Assembly (NCBI GenBank): GCA_965224095.1
Contig: OZ245039.1
Location: 3,534,001 to 3,598,000, forward strand
DNA length: 64,000 nucleotides
DNA from: JBPEWY01 sp965224095
GTDB taxonomy: Bacteria; Bacteroidota; Bacteroidia; Flavobacteriales; Flavobacteriaceae
Reading direction: 5' to 3'
The position numbers and the translations under genes are program-made. The notes under the pieces are model-generated. The model did not search any database. It saw only the letters and a program-made list of their open reading frames with translations, and was not told where the DNA came from. Of the stretch, positions 33,501-39,977 are shown in pieces. Position 1 is the stretch's first letter. Each line of letters starts with the position of its first letter.

Positions 33501-34677
33501 TGAGATGCAGGGGGTCTCCAAAAACGGTACTGGCACTTTCGTTAATTTCATTTACAATATAATCACCAGCCGCAGGATCATAAGTAGCAGTGGCTTGTGT
33601 TCCTTTTAAGGTACCTGTACTGTCGTATATTAAAGGTTGTCCTCCCCATCCGGTATTCGGACCATTATCGGAAGTGTATACTCTACCACTTTCTGTAATA
33701 ACAGCATCATAAGCATTTCTATATCCCGGTGAAAATATTTGTACGGGTCCTCCGGGTTCAGTGAAAGCCTGATTTAAACTGTTATTACCCCCAAAAGGAT
33801 CACCGGGATCAATACTGGCATTATACATGGGGTGTCCTGCCGGATATGGGAAATTAGGATCGGTATTGGTAATGTCCGTCCTGGTGGGATCGTTAAGGGT
33901 TGGCAAATCGTAAACGTAATCGGTATTGGTTCTGGGATCGTTATATACGGGCATGGATTCCAACTGGGTGAGATTCACGATCAGAATCGAACCTGACAAC
34001 ATATATTCCGGTGTTCCCGAAAAATTATTGCTGGGTGCCCCTTTATTGGTATTACCTCCCTGATTAACTAATAAATACGTATTGCCGCCGCGCTCAAATA
34101 TATTAATGGCATTCGTAGCGTGATTTTCTTCACAACGGGGCAAACCACGAACCAGATCAACCTTATCCCAGGAAGAACCATTCCATGTTAATCGCGAAAT
34201 AACTCCTGAATTGGTATCCAGGCCGGAATCTGTCCCTACCGTAATACGTGAATCGGAAGAAGACACGTAAAGAATGGGATTTGCAGCAGTCCCTGCCGTC
34301 GCAATCCCCAGCGCTAATCTCGTTAAGCTTGGACTGGTATTTATAGTTCCATCGTCATTGTGATTTGGAACATCATCCTGAATGGTGGTAATGGTTTCGG
34401 TTGCAGTTACCGTATACGTTCCGTTACCGGCAGGTGCTCCATCCCTATCAACGGTATATACCTTAATAAGTCCATTTTGCTGAGCCACATAAAGTCTGCC
34501 GTCCGGGCCAAAAGTTAGTGAAGTAGGGTTAAAGAGATTTTCACCTACCAAACCTGTAGAACCAAAACTAATGGTTTGAGCCTTTATTGAAACCGATGAA
34601 AGAACAAGTCCGAAAAGGAACAGACAGATATAAAGTGTAAACGATGTTTTTTTAGAGTAGCTGTAGGTCATTTCCAA
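27580..34677 (-). CDS. Giant exported multidomain protein with C-terminal dockerin-like domain
   Basis: 2365 residues. Signal peptide 1-34. About 35-560: sorbosone-dehydrogenase/NHL-like beta-propeller (LTFGPDGRLYVAQQNGLIKV). About 590-665: thrombospondin-3-like acidic Ca2+ repeats (DTDNDGFTNQDEIDNG). About 690-900: LamG-like. About 905-1012: ASPM/Hydin-like (NPLDFGEAY). About 1012-1190 and 1705-1882: malectin-like (GDRIFDILIES, GQRQFDVIIEG). About 1200-1290: Ig-like. About 1290-1560: kelch repeats. About 1950-2150: carbohydrate-binding-like. About 2305-2362: two dockerin-type EF-hand segments (GDASGDNKVRILDFSILANSF; DFNLDTKINILDFSILATNFG). No T9SS sorting tail is visible. It is probably a surface carbohydrate-binding scaffold. 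Confidence 0.82.
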   Translation of the reverse strand: MEMTYSYSKKTSFTLYICLFLFGLVLSSVSIKAQTISFGSTGLVGENLFNPTSLTFGPDGRLYVAQQNGLIKVYTVDRDGAPAGNGTYTVTATETITTIQDDVPNHNDDGTINTSPSLTRLALGIATAGTAANPILYVSSSDSRITVGTDSGLDTNSGVISRLTWNGSSWDKVDLVRGLPRCEENHATNAINIFERGGNTYLLVNQGGNTNKGAPSNNFSGTPEYMLSGSILIVNLTQLESMPVYNDPRTNTDYVYDLPTLNDPTRTDITNTDPNFPYPAGHPMYNASIDPGDPFGGNNSLNQAFTEPGGPVQIFSPGYRNAYDAVITESGRVYTSDNGPNTGWGGQPLIYDSTGTLKGTQATATYDPAAGDYIVNEINESASTVFGDPLHLIGNINDSNGTYYGGHPVPIRAFPSKAEVIEYINNGSGWVENSRHDFADLLVGTRGYFKASFSLVDFPEDWRQGEYLLDNNDPSKVNILDVNPNSTNGICEYTATNFGGVIKGNIITASFSSTGYMTRYELNATGDAVLTSDNTTFTGFGSQPLDVIAQGDTDPFPGTIWAATYGSNNITIFEPIDFIDCLQPGDPGYDPLADTDNDGFTNQDEIDNGTNHCSPSSVPDDNDGDFISDLNDDDDDNDTILDVNDVFALDANNGLTTNLPIDYPFWNNDPGTGLFGLGFTGLMLDPSGSTDYLTQFDPINMSFGGAAGKASVDLIPEGDALGNTNTQQYAFQVGLNVDTNSNSFTVHSKIDSPYFVINGNQTVPVNNQSQGIYIGTGDQDNYLKVVFMDGATDGDNEYGLQVLLESSGTVTSDNAYDVPNIINAASIDIYINVNTSAGTAQPYYSLDNGVTVNSLGTPILLPGSFLSSSDSQGMAAGIIATSAGPGDEFAAVWDFLKVTEDQPSTLGATPNPLDFGEAYINSTPVDLIIEAVNQGGPAEGPLQISAINITGTDASLFAHSLSLPTTIGPGAKINIPVTFTPNNVQGAKSATLEIIHNGSNSPLQIPLSALLSFENLPVVRINTGDILVAASDGGPDWENNSTDGATSGPSYSVNTGNGLNSNLVFANKHASIPNYIDASTFDNLFNKYRLDSGTAPEMQFDIPLSNGDYTVNVYLGNSDATTNQPGDRIFDILIESNTVYNNLDLINQFGDQVGGMLSFPVTLTDGVLNIGFLHEVNDPLVHAIEVVEGTITYPPLTMDPIEDQANNVNDNIDFFTTAFGGNPNENFTYSISGQSAGVDIEPTNGHIFGTVASGAENGGPAFNGIYNVTVTASKPGSDDVSVQFIWSVYPENYVWTDKNEDLTYLARHECSFVQAGDKFYLFGGREQPRRFDVYDYQSNTWTNIIDSAPFDFNHFQATEYQGLIWVIGAFKTNNYPNEQATEYIWAYNPANNVWMQGPEIPVARRRGAAGLVVYNDKFYIIAGNNQGHNNGAVAWFDEYDPQTGVWTQLADAPRGRDHFHAAVIGDKLYLASGRRSGEITVWKPVLPEVDVYDFNTQTWSTLPNEQNLPTPRAGASVVNFDSKLLVIGGEVEDENIYGVQRTDALEITEAFDPVTQTWTRFDDLNHKRHGTQAIVSGNGIHIAAGSPNLGGGNQKNMEFFGEDNPQGAPSVSSVLETQTNYAVPIGGSVNIPIYVTTGNTGVFVESIVLTGIDVSEFSIDSGAMTKQLLKKDSNHIIAVSFSGTEEKKIAKLIIRYDGGKVRTINLSSGSLEPQTLFRINAGGALTNANDLGVSWSEDQSVAGASGSANNGTPSPYFNSGAQDLTFGASPAGFVNNTEYASDLFITERYNTLVAPDNLQWDFPMPDGDYSVTLLFAEIGGVTAVGQRQFDVIIEGNTVLNDFDQIAVAGYNTAIAQTFKITVTGGNLDIDFVKVLGDVNIKGIEVIGFGNNPPVVTNPGTQNNATEDAVSLQIQATDGDDGSQTLSYEATNLPPGLEIDENTGLISGIIEDFKVNDWSFVEENGLVVMEAESVPIVDDWTEELDGVTYYTGGTDHFNDTDGGTLQYKIKIDLPGVYRFIYRTNILDQDLPSEHNDSWVKFTNSSNVHFIAAKGTFTEQDLIDNINGVSSDIDFYYAGGGGKFPVYPDASKNRGINGFFKAYRFGTGLKWQAATFDDDAHEIYAYFVNPGTYTLEISERSMGHKIDRIGLYKLSVYPDAIPFTLLNGSESLRYEQLERASAASPYNVNVTVTDNGNPIQESSVNFDWNITDNPNRFDISIKASLQFRPTNASGMYHVRLFDTGDLSAPVYDFNVYADNAGVMKLPNLISGGAYRLAVKRNSFLQRVEDININADGTVQVTNQLLAGDASGDNKVRILDFSILANSFNIKIFEPGYNPLVDFNLDTKINILDFSILATNFGLDGETE

Positions 34678-34760
34678 ATTTTTATTACGTCGACTATTTT
34701 TTTTGTGCTATCAATCAAAAAGAGAATCAGGTAATAAAGGCAACGTTGGGTTTCTAAACA

Positions 34761-34792
34761 AACAAATTTAAGGTATATACCTTAAGTTTGTT
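34761..34792. repeat. 32-bp near-perfect palindrome upstream of the giant-protein gene
   Basis: The core TTAAGGTATATACCTTAA is an exact 18-bp palindrome. With its flanks AACAAA and TTTGTT the symmetry extends to 32 bp with one mismatched (G-T) pair, centred at 34776/34777. It lies 84 bp upstream of the giant gene's ATG and 148 bp downstream of the secA stop. It could be an operator for a dimeric regulator or part of an A/T-rich bidirectional terminator; there is no loop, which favours an operator. Confidence 0.7.
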
Positions 34793-34939
34793 AAGTAACC
34801 TACCTGTTTTAACGGATCTAAATCGTTCTAATTCAGTTATTTTCGTTAAAAGGATAATGAAACACAAGTTTTCTCTGTACCTAAAACCAAAATTTATACA
34901 AATATGGGAGGAATCTTTAACTTTTAAAAAAATCTGAGG

Positions 34940-37900
34940 TTATTCTTCCGTTAAGACCCAATCTCCTTTATCGATAAGCGGCTCTGCCACTTTGTATTTG
35001 ACGGTTTTATTTTCTCCGGTCATTACATTTTTAATGGTAACGCGCTCATTTCTGCCTATTTTGGGTCTTTCCCTGACAATAGTTTCAGTAATTTGAGGGC
35101 GTGATTGTGTCTGACCGGCAGCGCGATTCTGAGCGGCAAGTTCATCACTATTTGGAATTTCCTCTTTGGAGGTCTTTAAATTTTCTTTTGGTCTACGCAC
35201 GTTTCTGGCTTCCTGGATATTTTCGGCACTTTGTGTTGGTAGTTCTCCCTTAAACAGGAATGATATAACCTCTTTGTTCACCTTATCGATCATTGATTTG
35301 AATAATTCGAAGGCCTCAAATTTATAAATCAATAAAGGATCTTTTTGTTCGTGAACAGCTAGTTGTACCGACTGTTTTAGCTCATCCATTTTTCTCAGAT
35401 GATTTTTCCAGGCTTCATCAATAATGGCCAGAGTTATATTTTTTTCAAAATCGGAAACCAGTTTTTTACCGTTAGACTCATATGCTTCTTTGAGATTAGT
35501 TACCACATTCAAAGATTTATTACCATCTGTAAATGGAACTACAATACGTTCATATCGTTCTCCCTGGTTTTCATATACATTTTTAATAACCGGGAAGGCT
35601 GTTGCGGCATTGCGCTCCATTTTTTCCTGATAGTGTGTATACGTTGCTTTATATAGAGCAGATGCAATTTCATTATGCGATAGTTTTCCGAATTCGGCTT
35701 CCGAAACGGGAGCTGTAAGTGAAAAATACTTGATCAACTCAAATTCGAAATTCTTGTAGTCGTTTGCCGCTTTATTTGTTTCTGCAATGAGTTCACAGGT
35801 ATCGAAAATCATATTCGCGATATCTACGCGGAGTCGTTCTCCCTGCAAGGCATGCCTTCTGCGTTTATAAACCACTTCACGCTGAGCGTTCATTACATCA
35901 TCGTATTCTAGCAGGCGCTTGCGAATACCGAAGTTATTTTCCTCCACTTTTTTCTGGGCGCGCTCAATAGATTTTGTCATCATACTGTGTTGAATGACTT
36001 CTCCTTCTTCGAGACCCATTCTGTCCATGAGCTTTGCTACCCGATCCGAACCAAATAACCGCATCAGATTATCTTCCAGAGAGACATAAAACTGAGAACT
36101 TCCCGGATCTCCCTGTCGTCCGGAACGACCTCTCAACTGCCTGTCTACTCGTCTTGAATCATGGCGTTCCGTACCAATAATAGCCAACCCGCCTGCTTTT
36201 TTTACAATGTCACTCAATTTAATATCGGTTCCACGCCCGGCCATATTGGTAGCGATGGTAACCACACCCGGATTCCCTGCTTCTGCAACAATATCCGCTT
36301 CTTTTTTGTGAAGTTTGGCATTCAGGACATTGTGATCTATTTTCCGAATGCTAAGCATTCTGCTCAAAAGCTCCGATATTTCAACCGATGTAGTACCGAC
36401 CAAAACAGGTCTTCCTTGTTGTACCAGTTCTACAATCTGTTCAATAACCGCGTTATACTTTTCCCTTTTCGTTTTGTAAATAAGATCTTCCCGGTCTTTT
36501 CTTGCAATAGGCCTGTTAGTGGGGATTTCAACTACATCGAGCTTATAGATTTCCCAGAATTCGCCGGCTTCTGTTATCGCCGTACCCGTCATACCGGAAA
36601 GTTTTCTGTACATTCTGAAGTAATTCTGCAATGTAATGGTAGCGAATGTTTGCGTAGCCGCTTCAATCTTAACATTTTCCTTAGCCTCAATGGCCTGATG
36701 AAGTCCGTCGGAATATCTCCTTCCGTCCATGATACGGCCGGTTTGCTCATCTACAATCATTACCTTATTATCAATCACAACGTATTCCACATCTTTCTCG
36801 AACAGCGTATAGGCCTTGAGCAACTGGTTCATGGTATGGATGCGTTCGCTTTTAACACCAAAATCTTTGAAGAGTTGATCTTTTAACTCGGCCTCTTCCT
36901 CTATGGGTAATTCCTGGCCTTCTATTTTAGCAATTTCCATACCTATGTCCGGCATTACAAAAAAGTCCGGGTCCGTATCTCCGGACAGGTATTCTATTCC
37001 CTTATCGGTAAGTTCAATCTGATTGTTTTTTTCTTCTATAACAAACAACAAATCGGCATCTACCTTAGGCATTTCCCGGTTATTATCCTGCATATAGAAA
37101 TTCTCTGTTTTTTGCAGGACCTGTTTAATTCCTTCCTCGCTGAGGTATTTGATAAGCGCTTTGTTTTTAGGAAGCCCCCGATACACGCGTAGCAAGAGAA
37201 ACCCTCCTTGTTTGGTATCGCCTTCAGCCATTAGTTTTTTTGCCTCGGCTAAAACTCCTGTGAGGTGTTGCCGTTGTTTTTGAACGATATCGGAAATTTT
37301 TGGTTTCAGTTCGTTAAACTCATGCCGATCCCCTTGTGGTATAGGGCCCGAAATTATCAGCGGAGTTCGAGCATCATCCACAAGAACCGAATCTACCTCA
37401 TCCACGATGGCGTAATTATGAGGGCGTTGCACCAGATCGCCAGGGGTATGTGCCATATTATCTCTTAAATAGTCGAAGCCGAATTCATTATTGGTTCCGT
37501 AAGTGATATCGGCATTATAGGCTTTTCTTCGGCCGTCAGAGTTGGGCTTATAGTTATCAATACATTCCACCGAAAGACCGTGGAATTCAAAAATAGGCGC
37601 CATCCATGCACTATCTCTTTTGGCCAGGTAATCGTTTACAGTTACCAGATGAACTCCCCGTCCGGTAAGAGCATTTAAGTACACAGGTAGGGTAGCTACC
37701 AGTGTTTTACCCTCACCAGTCATCATTTCGGCAATTTTTCCCTGATGCATAGCAACACCACCTACTAATTGCACATCATAATGAATCATATCCCATGTAA
37801 CTTCTTTTCCTGCAGCATCCCAGCTGTTGCTCCAATGTGCCTGATCATTCTCCAGGGTCACATAATCTTTGTTACCCGAAAGTTCTCTGTCAAAAGGGGA

Positions 37901-38299
37901 GGCAGTAACGGTTAATGTCTTGTTATCCACAAAACGCCGGGCCGTTTCCTTGACTACGGCAAAGGCTTCCGGGAGTATTTCATTTAGAGTTTTTTCAACA
38001 GCTTCGTATGCCTCATCCTCCAGTTTGTCAATCTGCGTATAGATATCTTCTTTCCTGTCGATGTCATCAGAATGCGCTGCTTCTTCTTTCAGGTTTTTAA
38101 TTTCCTGATCAAATTTAGCACGCGATTTTTTTATTTCATCTTTGAATTCCAGTGTCTTCGACCTGAGCTGGTCGTGTGAGAGTTGCGAAAGTGTCTTTTC
38201 AAACGATTTTATTTTGTCGATTATTGGTTGTATTCCTTTAATATCCTTCTTCGATTTGTCTCCTACAAATACTTTAATAACGGAATTCAATAAACTCAT
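34940..38299 (-). CDS. secA: Preprotein translocase ATPase SecA
   Basis: An 1119-residue SecA, the motor of the SecYEG translocon. Motifs: MMTGEGKTLVATLPVYLNAL (Walker A, GEGKT), YAIVDEVDSVLVDDARTPLI (DEVD box), NMAGRGTDIKL and GTERHDSRRVDRQLRGRSGRQGDPG (DEAD motifs V and VI), and the helical wing and scaffold. It is longer than E. coli SecA because of insertions typical of Bacteroidota (for example around residues 330-450). The C-terminus ends KVAEPLIDKGDWVLTEE and lacks the zinc-binding CxCxSG motif. It sits alone between a DUF2795 gene and a giant exported-protein gene, on the minus strand. Confidence 0.98.
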   Translation of the reverse strand: MSLLNSVIKVFVGDKSKKDIKGIQPIIDKIKSFEKTLSQLSHDQLRSKTLEFKDEIKKSRAKFDQEIKNLKEEAAHSDDIDRKEDIYTQIDKLEDEAYEAVEKTLNEILPEAFAVVKETARRFVDNKTLTVTASPFDRELSGNKDYVTLENDQAHWSNSWDAAGKEVTWDMIHYDVQLVGGVAMHQGKIAEMMTGEGKTLVATLPVYLNALTGRGVHLVTVNDYLAKRDSAWMAPIFEFHGLSVECIDNYKPNSDGRRKAYNADITYGTNNEFGFDYLRDNMAHTPGDLVQRPHNYAIVDEVDSVLVDDARTPLIISGPIPQGDRHEFNELKPKISDIVQKQRQHLTGVLAEAKKLMAEGDTKQGGFLLLRVYRGLPKNKALIKYLSEEGIKQVLQKTENFYMQDNNREMPKVDADLLFVIEEKNNQIELTDKGIEYLSGDTDPDFFVMPDIGMEIAKIEGQELPIEEEAELKDQLFKDFGVKSERIHTMNQLLKAYTLFEKDVEYVVIDNKVMIVDEQTGRIMDGRRYSDGLHQAIEAKENVKIEAATQTFATITLQNYFRMYRKLSGMTGTAITEAGEFWEIYKLDVVEIPTNRPIARKDREDLIYKTKREKYNAVIEQIVELVQQGRPVLVGTTSVEISELLSRMLSIRKIDHNVLNAKLHKKEADIVAEAGNPGVVTIATNMAGRGTDIKLSDIVKKAGGLAIIGTERHDSRRVDRQLRGRSGRQGDPGSSQFYVSLEDNLMRLFGSDRVAKLMDRMGLEEGEVIQHSMMTKSIERAQKKVEENNFGIRKRLLEYDDVMNAQREVVYKRRRHALQGERLRVDIANMIFDTCELIAETNKAANDYKNFEFELIKYFSLTAPVSEAEFGKLSHNEIASALYKATYTHYQEKMERNAATAFPVIKNVYENQGERYERIVVPFTDGNKSLNVVTNLKEAYESNGKKLVSDFEKNITLAIIDEAWKNHLRKMDELKQSVQLAVHEQKDPLLIYKFEAFELFKSMIDKVNKEVISFLFKGELPTQSAENIQEARNVRRPKENLKTSKEEIPNSDELAAQNRAAGQTQSRPQITETIVRERPKIGRNERVTIKNVMTGENKTVKYKVAEPLIDKGDWVLTEE

Positions 38300-38336
38300 A
38301 ATAGTGGGTATTATTTTGGTTCAAAATTAAACAAAA

Positions 38337-38360
38337 AAAAAGCCTCCTAAGAGACTTTTT
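38337..38360 (-). terminator. Rho-independent terminator after the DUF2795 gene
   Basis: On the minus strand AAAAAGTCTC, a TTAG loop, then GAGGCTTTTT: a 10-bp stem with one G-U pair followed by further T. It lies 13 bp after the DUF2795 stop and separates it from secA. Confidence 0.75.
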
Positions 38361-38373
38361 GCTTTAATAATTG

Positions 38374-38595
38374 TTAATATTCATCTTCGTTCCAGAGGTA
38401 ATCTTCCTCTGTGGGGTAGTCTGGCCAAATCTCTTCAATAGATTCATACATTTCTCCTTCGTCTTCCATGGCTTGCAGGTTTTCTACCACTTCTAAAGGG
38501 GCTCCTGTTCTAATAGCATAATCAATCAACTCGTCTTTTGTAGCTGGCCAAGGCGCATCACTTAAATAAGATGCTAATTCTAGGGTCCAATACAT
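38374..38595 (-). CDS. DUF2795 domain-containing small acidic protein
   Basis: A 73-residue acidic soluble protein with the DUF2795 pattern: MYWTLELASYLSDAPWPATKDELIDYAIRTG (about residues 1-31) and APLEVVENLQAMEDEGEMYESIEEIWPDYPTEEDY. The family is widespread, small and of unknown function; it is common in Bacteroidota. It has its own well-formed promoter, with the TTG-N19-TATTTTTG layout ending 25 bp upstream of the ATG, and its own terminator. It is therefore a monocistronic gene. Confidence 0.88.
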   Translation of the reverse strand: MYWTLELASYLSDAPWPATKDELIDYAIRTGAPLEVVENLQAMEDEGEMYESIEEIWPDYPTEEDYLWNEDEY

Positions 38596-38619
38596 TTGCT
38601 ATAAGGTTTTAATTTTTTG

Positions 38620-38649
38620 CAAAAATAAATTTTTATCGTAAAAAGTCAA
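38620..38649 (-). promoter_or_regulatory. Promoter of the DUF2795 gene
   Basis: On the minus strand TTG (38649-38647), exactly 19 bp spacer, then TATTTTTG (38627-38620). This matches the Bacteroidota TTG-N19-TAnnTTTG consensus with no mismatch and lies 24 bp before the ATG. Confidence 0.75.
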
Positions 38650-38742
38650 GTAAAATGTATATTTATTACTCAATATTTTCAAGAACGCACATTTTACAAA
38701 GAAATTGAGTGGGTTTATAAATTAATAATCAATTGGTTACGA

Positions 38743-39312
38743 TTATTTTTTGGGAATCCACTTAATTTCTTCCGCTTGCAAATCGTGCGACAACTTTCGT
38801 GCCAATACAAAAAGATAATCGGATAATCGGTTTAAATACTGTAGAACATGCATGTCAAATGGTTCTAGTTCAAATAGATGAGAGGCCAAACGCTCTGCTC
38901 TTCGGCACACCGTACGTGCTATATGACAGAATGACACGGTTTGATGCCCTCCAGGAAGAATAAAATGGGTCATCTGAGGAAGTTGGTCGTTCATAGTGTC
39001 AATTTCCTTCTCCAATAAAAGGATGTCATCAAGACTAATTTTCGGAATCGTTAATCGCTGTTTCCCACTTTTAAGGATAGCCTTTTCCGGATCGGTAGCC
39101 AGAATGGCACCAAGCGTAAAAAGTTTGTCCTGTATATGCTGGATCATAAGTTTGCAGTAGGTTTCAATTTCCTGATCGCGTATAAGCCCCAACCAGGAGT
39201 TTAACTCATCAACCGTTCCGTAACTTTCTATGCGTATATGATGTTTGGGAACACGGGTACCCCCGAAAAGAGCTGTTGTTCCTTTATCCCCTGTTCTTGT
39301 GTAAATTTTCAT
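38743..39312 (-). CDS. Cob(I)yrinic acid a,c-diamide adenosyltransferase, PduO type
   Basis: A 189-residue PduO-type corrinoid adenosyltransferase that attaches the adenosyl group of ATP to cob(I)alamin. It shows KIYTRTGDKGTTALFGG (ATP-binding, residues 2-18), YGTVDELNSWLGLIRD (about 31-46), and the C-terminal block CRRAERLASHLFE and YLNRLSDYLFVLAR. It supplies adenosylcobalamin for mutases such as methylmalonyl-CoA mutase, matching the meaB gene about 20 kb away. Its ATG overlaps the stop of a 50-residue membrane protein by four bases. Confidence 0.95.
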   Translation of the reverse strand: MKIYTRTGDKGTTALFGGTRVPKHHIRIESYGTVDELNSWLGLIRDQEIETYCKLMIQHIQDKLFTLGAILATDPEKAILKSGKQRLTIPKISLDDILLLEKEIDTMNDQLPQMTHFILPGGHQTVSFCHIARTVCRRAERLASHLFELEPFDMHVLQYLNRLSDYLFVLARKLSHDLQAEEIKWIPKK

Positions 39313-39461
39313 GGTTCTTTTTTGTCCTTCTTTTTTTGATAATAATTATCCTTAAAGTTTCGGTTTCTTCTATCTCTGGTTCTGTTCATGTTCCTTCTAT
39401 TATTCAATAAAACCAGAATGAAAACAGCTGCGATACCTATAATAAGCCACGTGGCACTCAT
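39309..39461 (-). CDS. 50-residue membrane protein upstream of the adenosyltransferase
   Basis: A small gene on the minus strand starting ATG at 39461 and ending at 39309 with TGA. It encodes MSATWLIIGIAAVFILVLLN (one membrane helix, residues 4-20) then a very basic, Arg/Asn/Lys-rich tail (NRRNMNRTRDRRNRNFKDNY). Support comes from the four-base overlap of its stop with the PduO adenosyltransferase start, from the membrane helix followed by positive charges, and from its position 23 bp after the methyltransferase-like gene. The function is unknown. Confidence 0.6.
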   Translation of the reverse strand: MSATWLIIGIAAVFILVLLNNRRNMNRTRDRRNRNFKDNYYQKKKDKKEP

Positions 39462-39484
39462 GTTTTTATTTTAAAAATACATTT

Positions 39485-39976
39485 TTAATACCGTAAACAA
39501 AAATGTTCTTTTACAGCCTCATTACGGAAAAATAGAACTCCGGTATGAAACAAATCGATACTTTGTGTAATCTGCTTTTCTTTTATAAGTTGTTTCCATG
39601 CTGCATAGTGTTCCTTGTTTTTATAGGGGGCCTTTAAAATTACAATGTGATCTTTTGTAAAATTAAGGTTGTTCACAATTTCAGACCACTGATCGTTAAA
39701 ATAACAAAGTATCGAATCTGATATGCGCTCCGGGGAAGCTTTGGAAAAGCCTGAAGGTAACTTTGAGAGCAGCTCCCTGTTTTGAATAGACGGGGAATCT
39801 GTATTGAAGTACTTAGCGGTCTTAAAGAATATCATATCAGATTTAACCGTATTTTTATGAGGCTTTTGATAGAGGCATTCGGTTGTATAGGAATACACAA
39901 AAGGCGAGTGCAAATCGTGTTCGTTGGTAGAAGCGCGCAGGAAATCTATATATGAAACTAACTTCTGTAAAATCAT
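39485..39976 (-). CDS. Shortened methyltransferase-like protein of flavobacterial type
   Basis: A 163-residue protein. The N-terminus MILQKLVSYIDFLRASTNEHDLHSPFVYSYTT and the C-terminus VAWKQ...QSIDLFHTGVLFFRNEAVKEHFCLRY-like pattern resemble both ends of a flavobacterial SAM-methyltransferase-related family that I remember as about 230-240 residues. The middle (about residues 55-120) lacks the glycine-rich SAM-binding strand and the acidic motif. It may be an internally deleted or repurposed member. It starts one base after the ABC-F gene stop, on the same strand. The family assignment is from memory of the pattern, so is tentative. Confidence 0.55.
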   Translation of the reverse strand: MILQKLVSYIDFLRASTNEHDLHSPFVYSYTTECLYQKPHKNTVKSDMIFFKTAKYFNTDSPSIQNRELLSKLPSGFSKASPERISDSILCYFNDQWSEIVNNLNFTKDHIVILKAPYKNKEHYAAWKQLIKEKQITQSIDLFHTGVLFFRNEAVKEHFCLRY

Positions 39977-39977
39977 T

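Noticed and set aside
36161..36886. Plus-strand open frame of 241 codons opposite secA
   Set aside because: secA is unmistakable in this region. The long antisense frame follows from codon bias of the opposite strand and its translation is Phe/Asn-rich with no motif.
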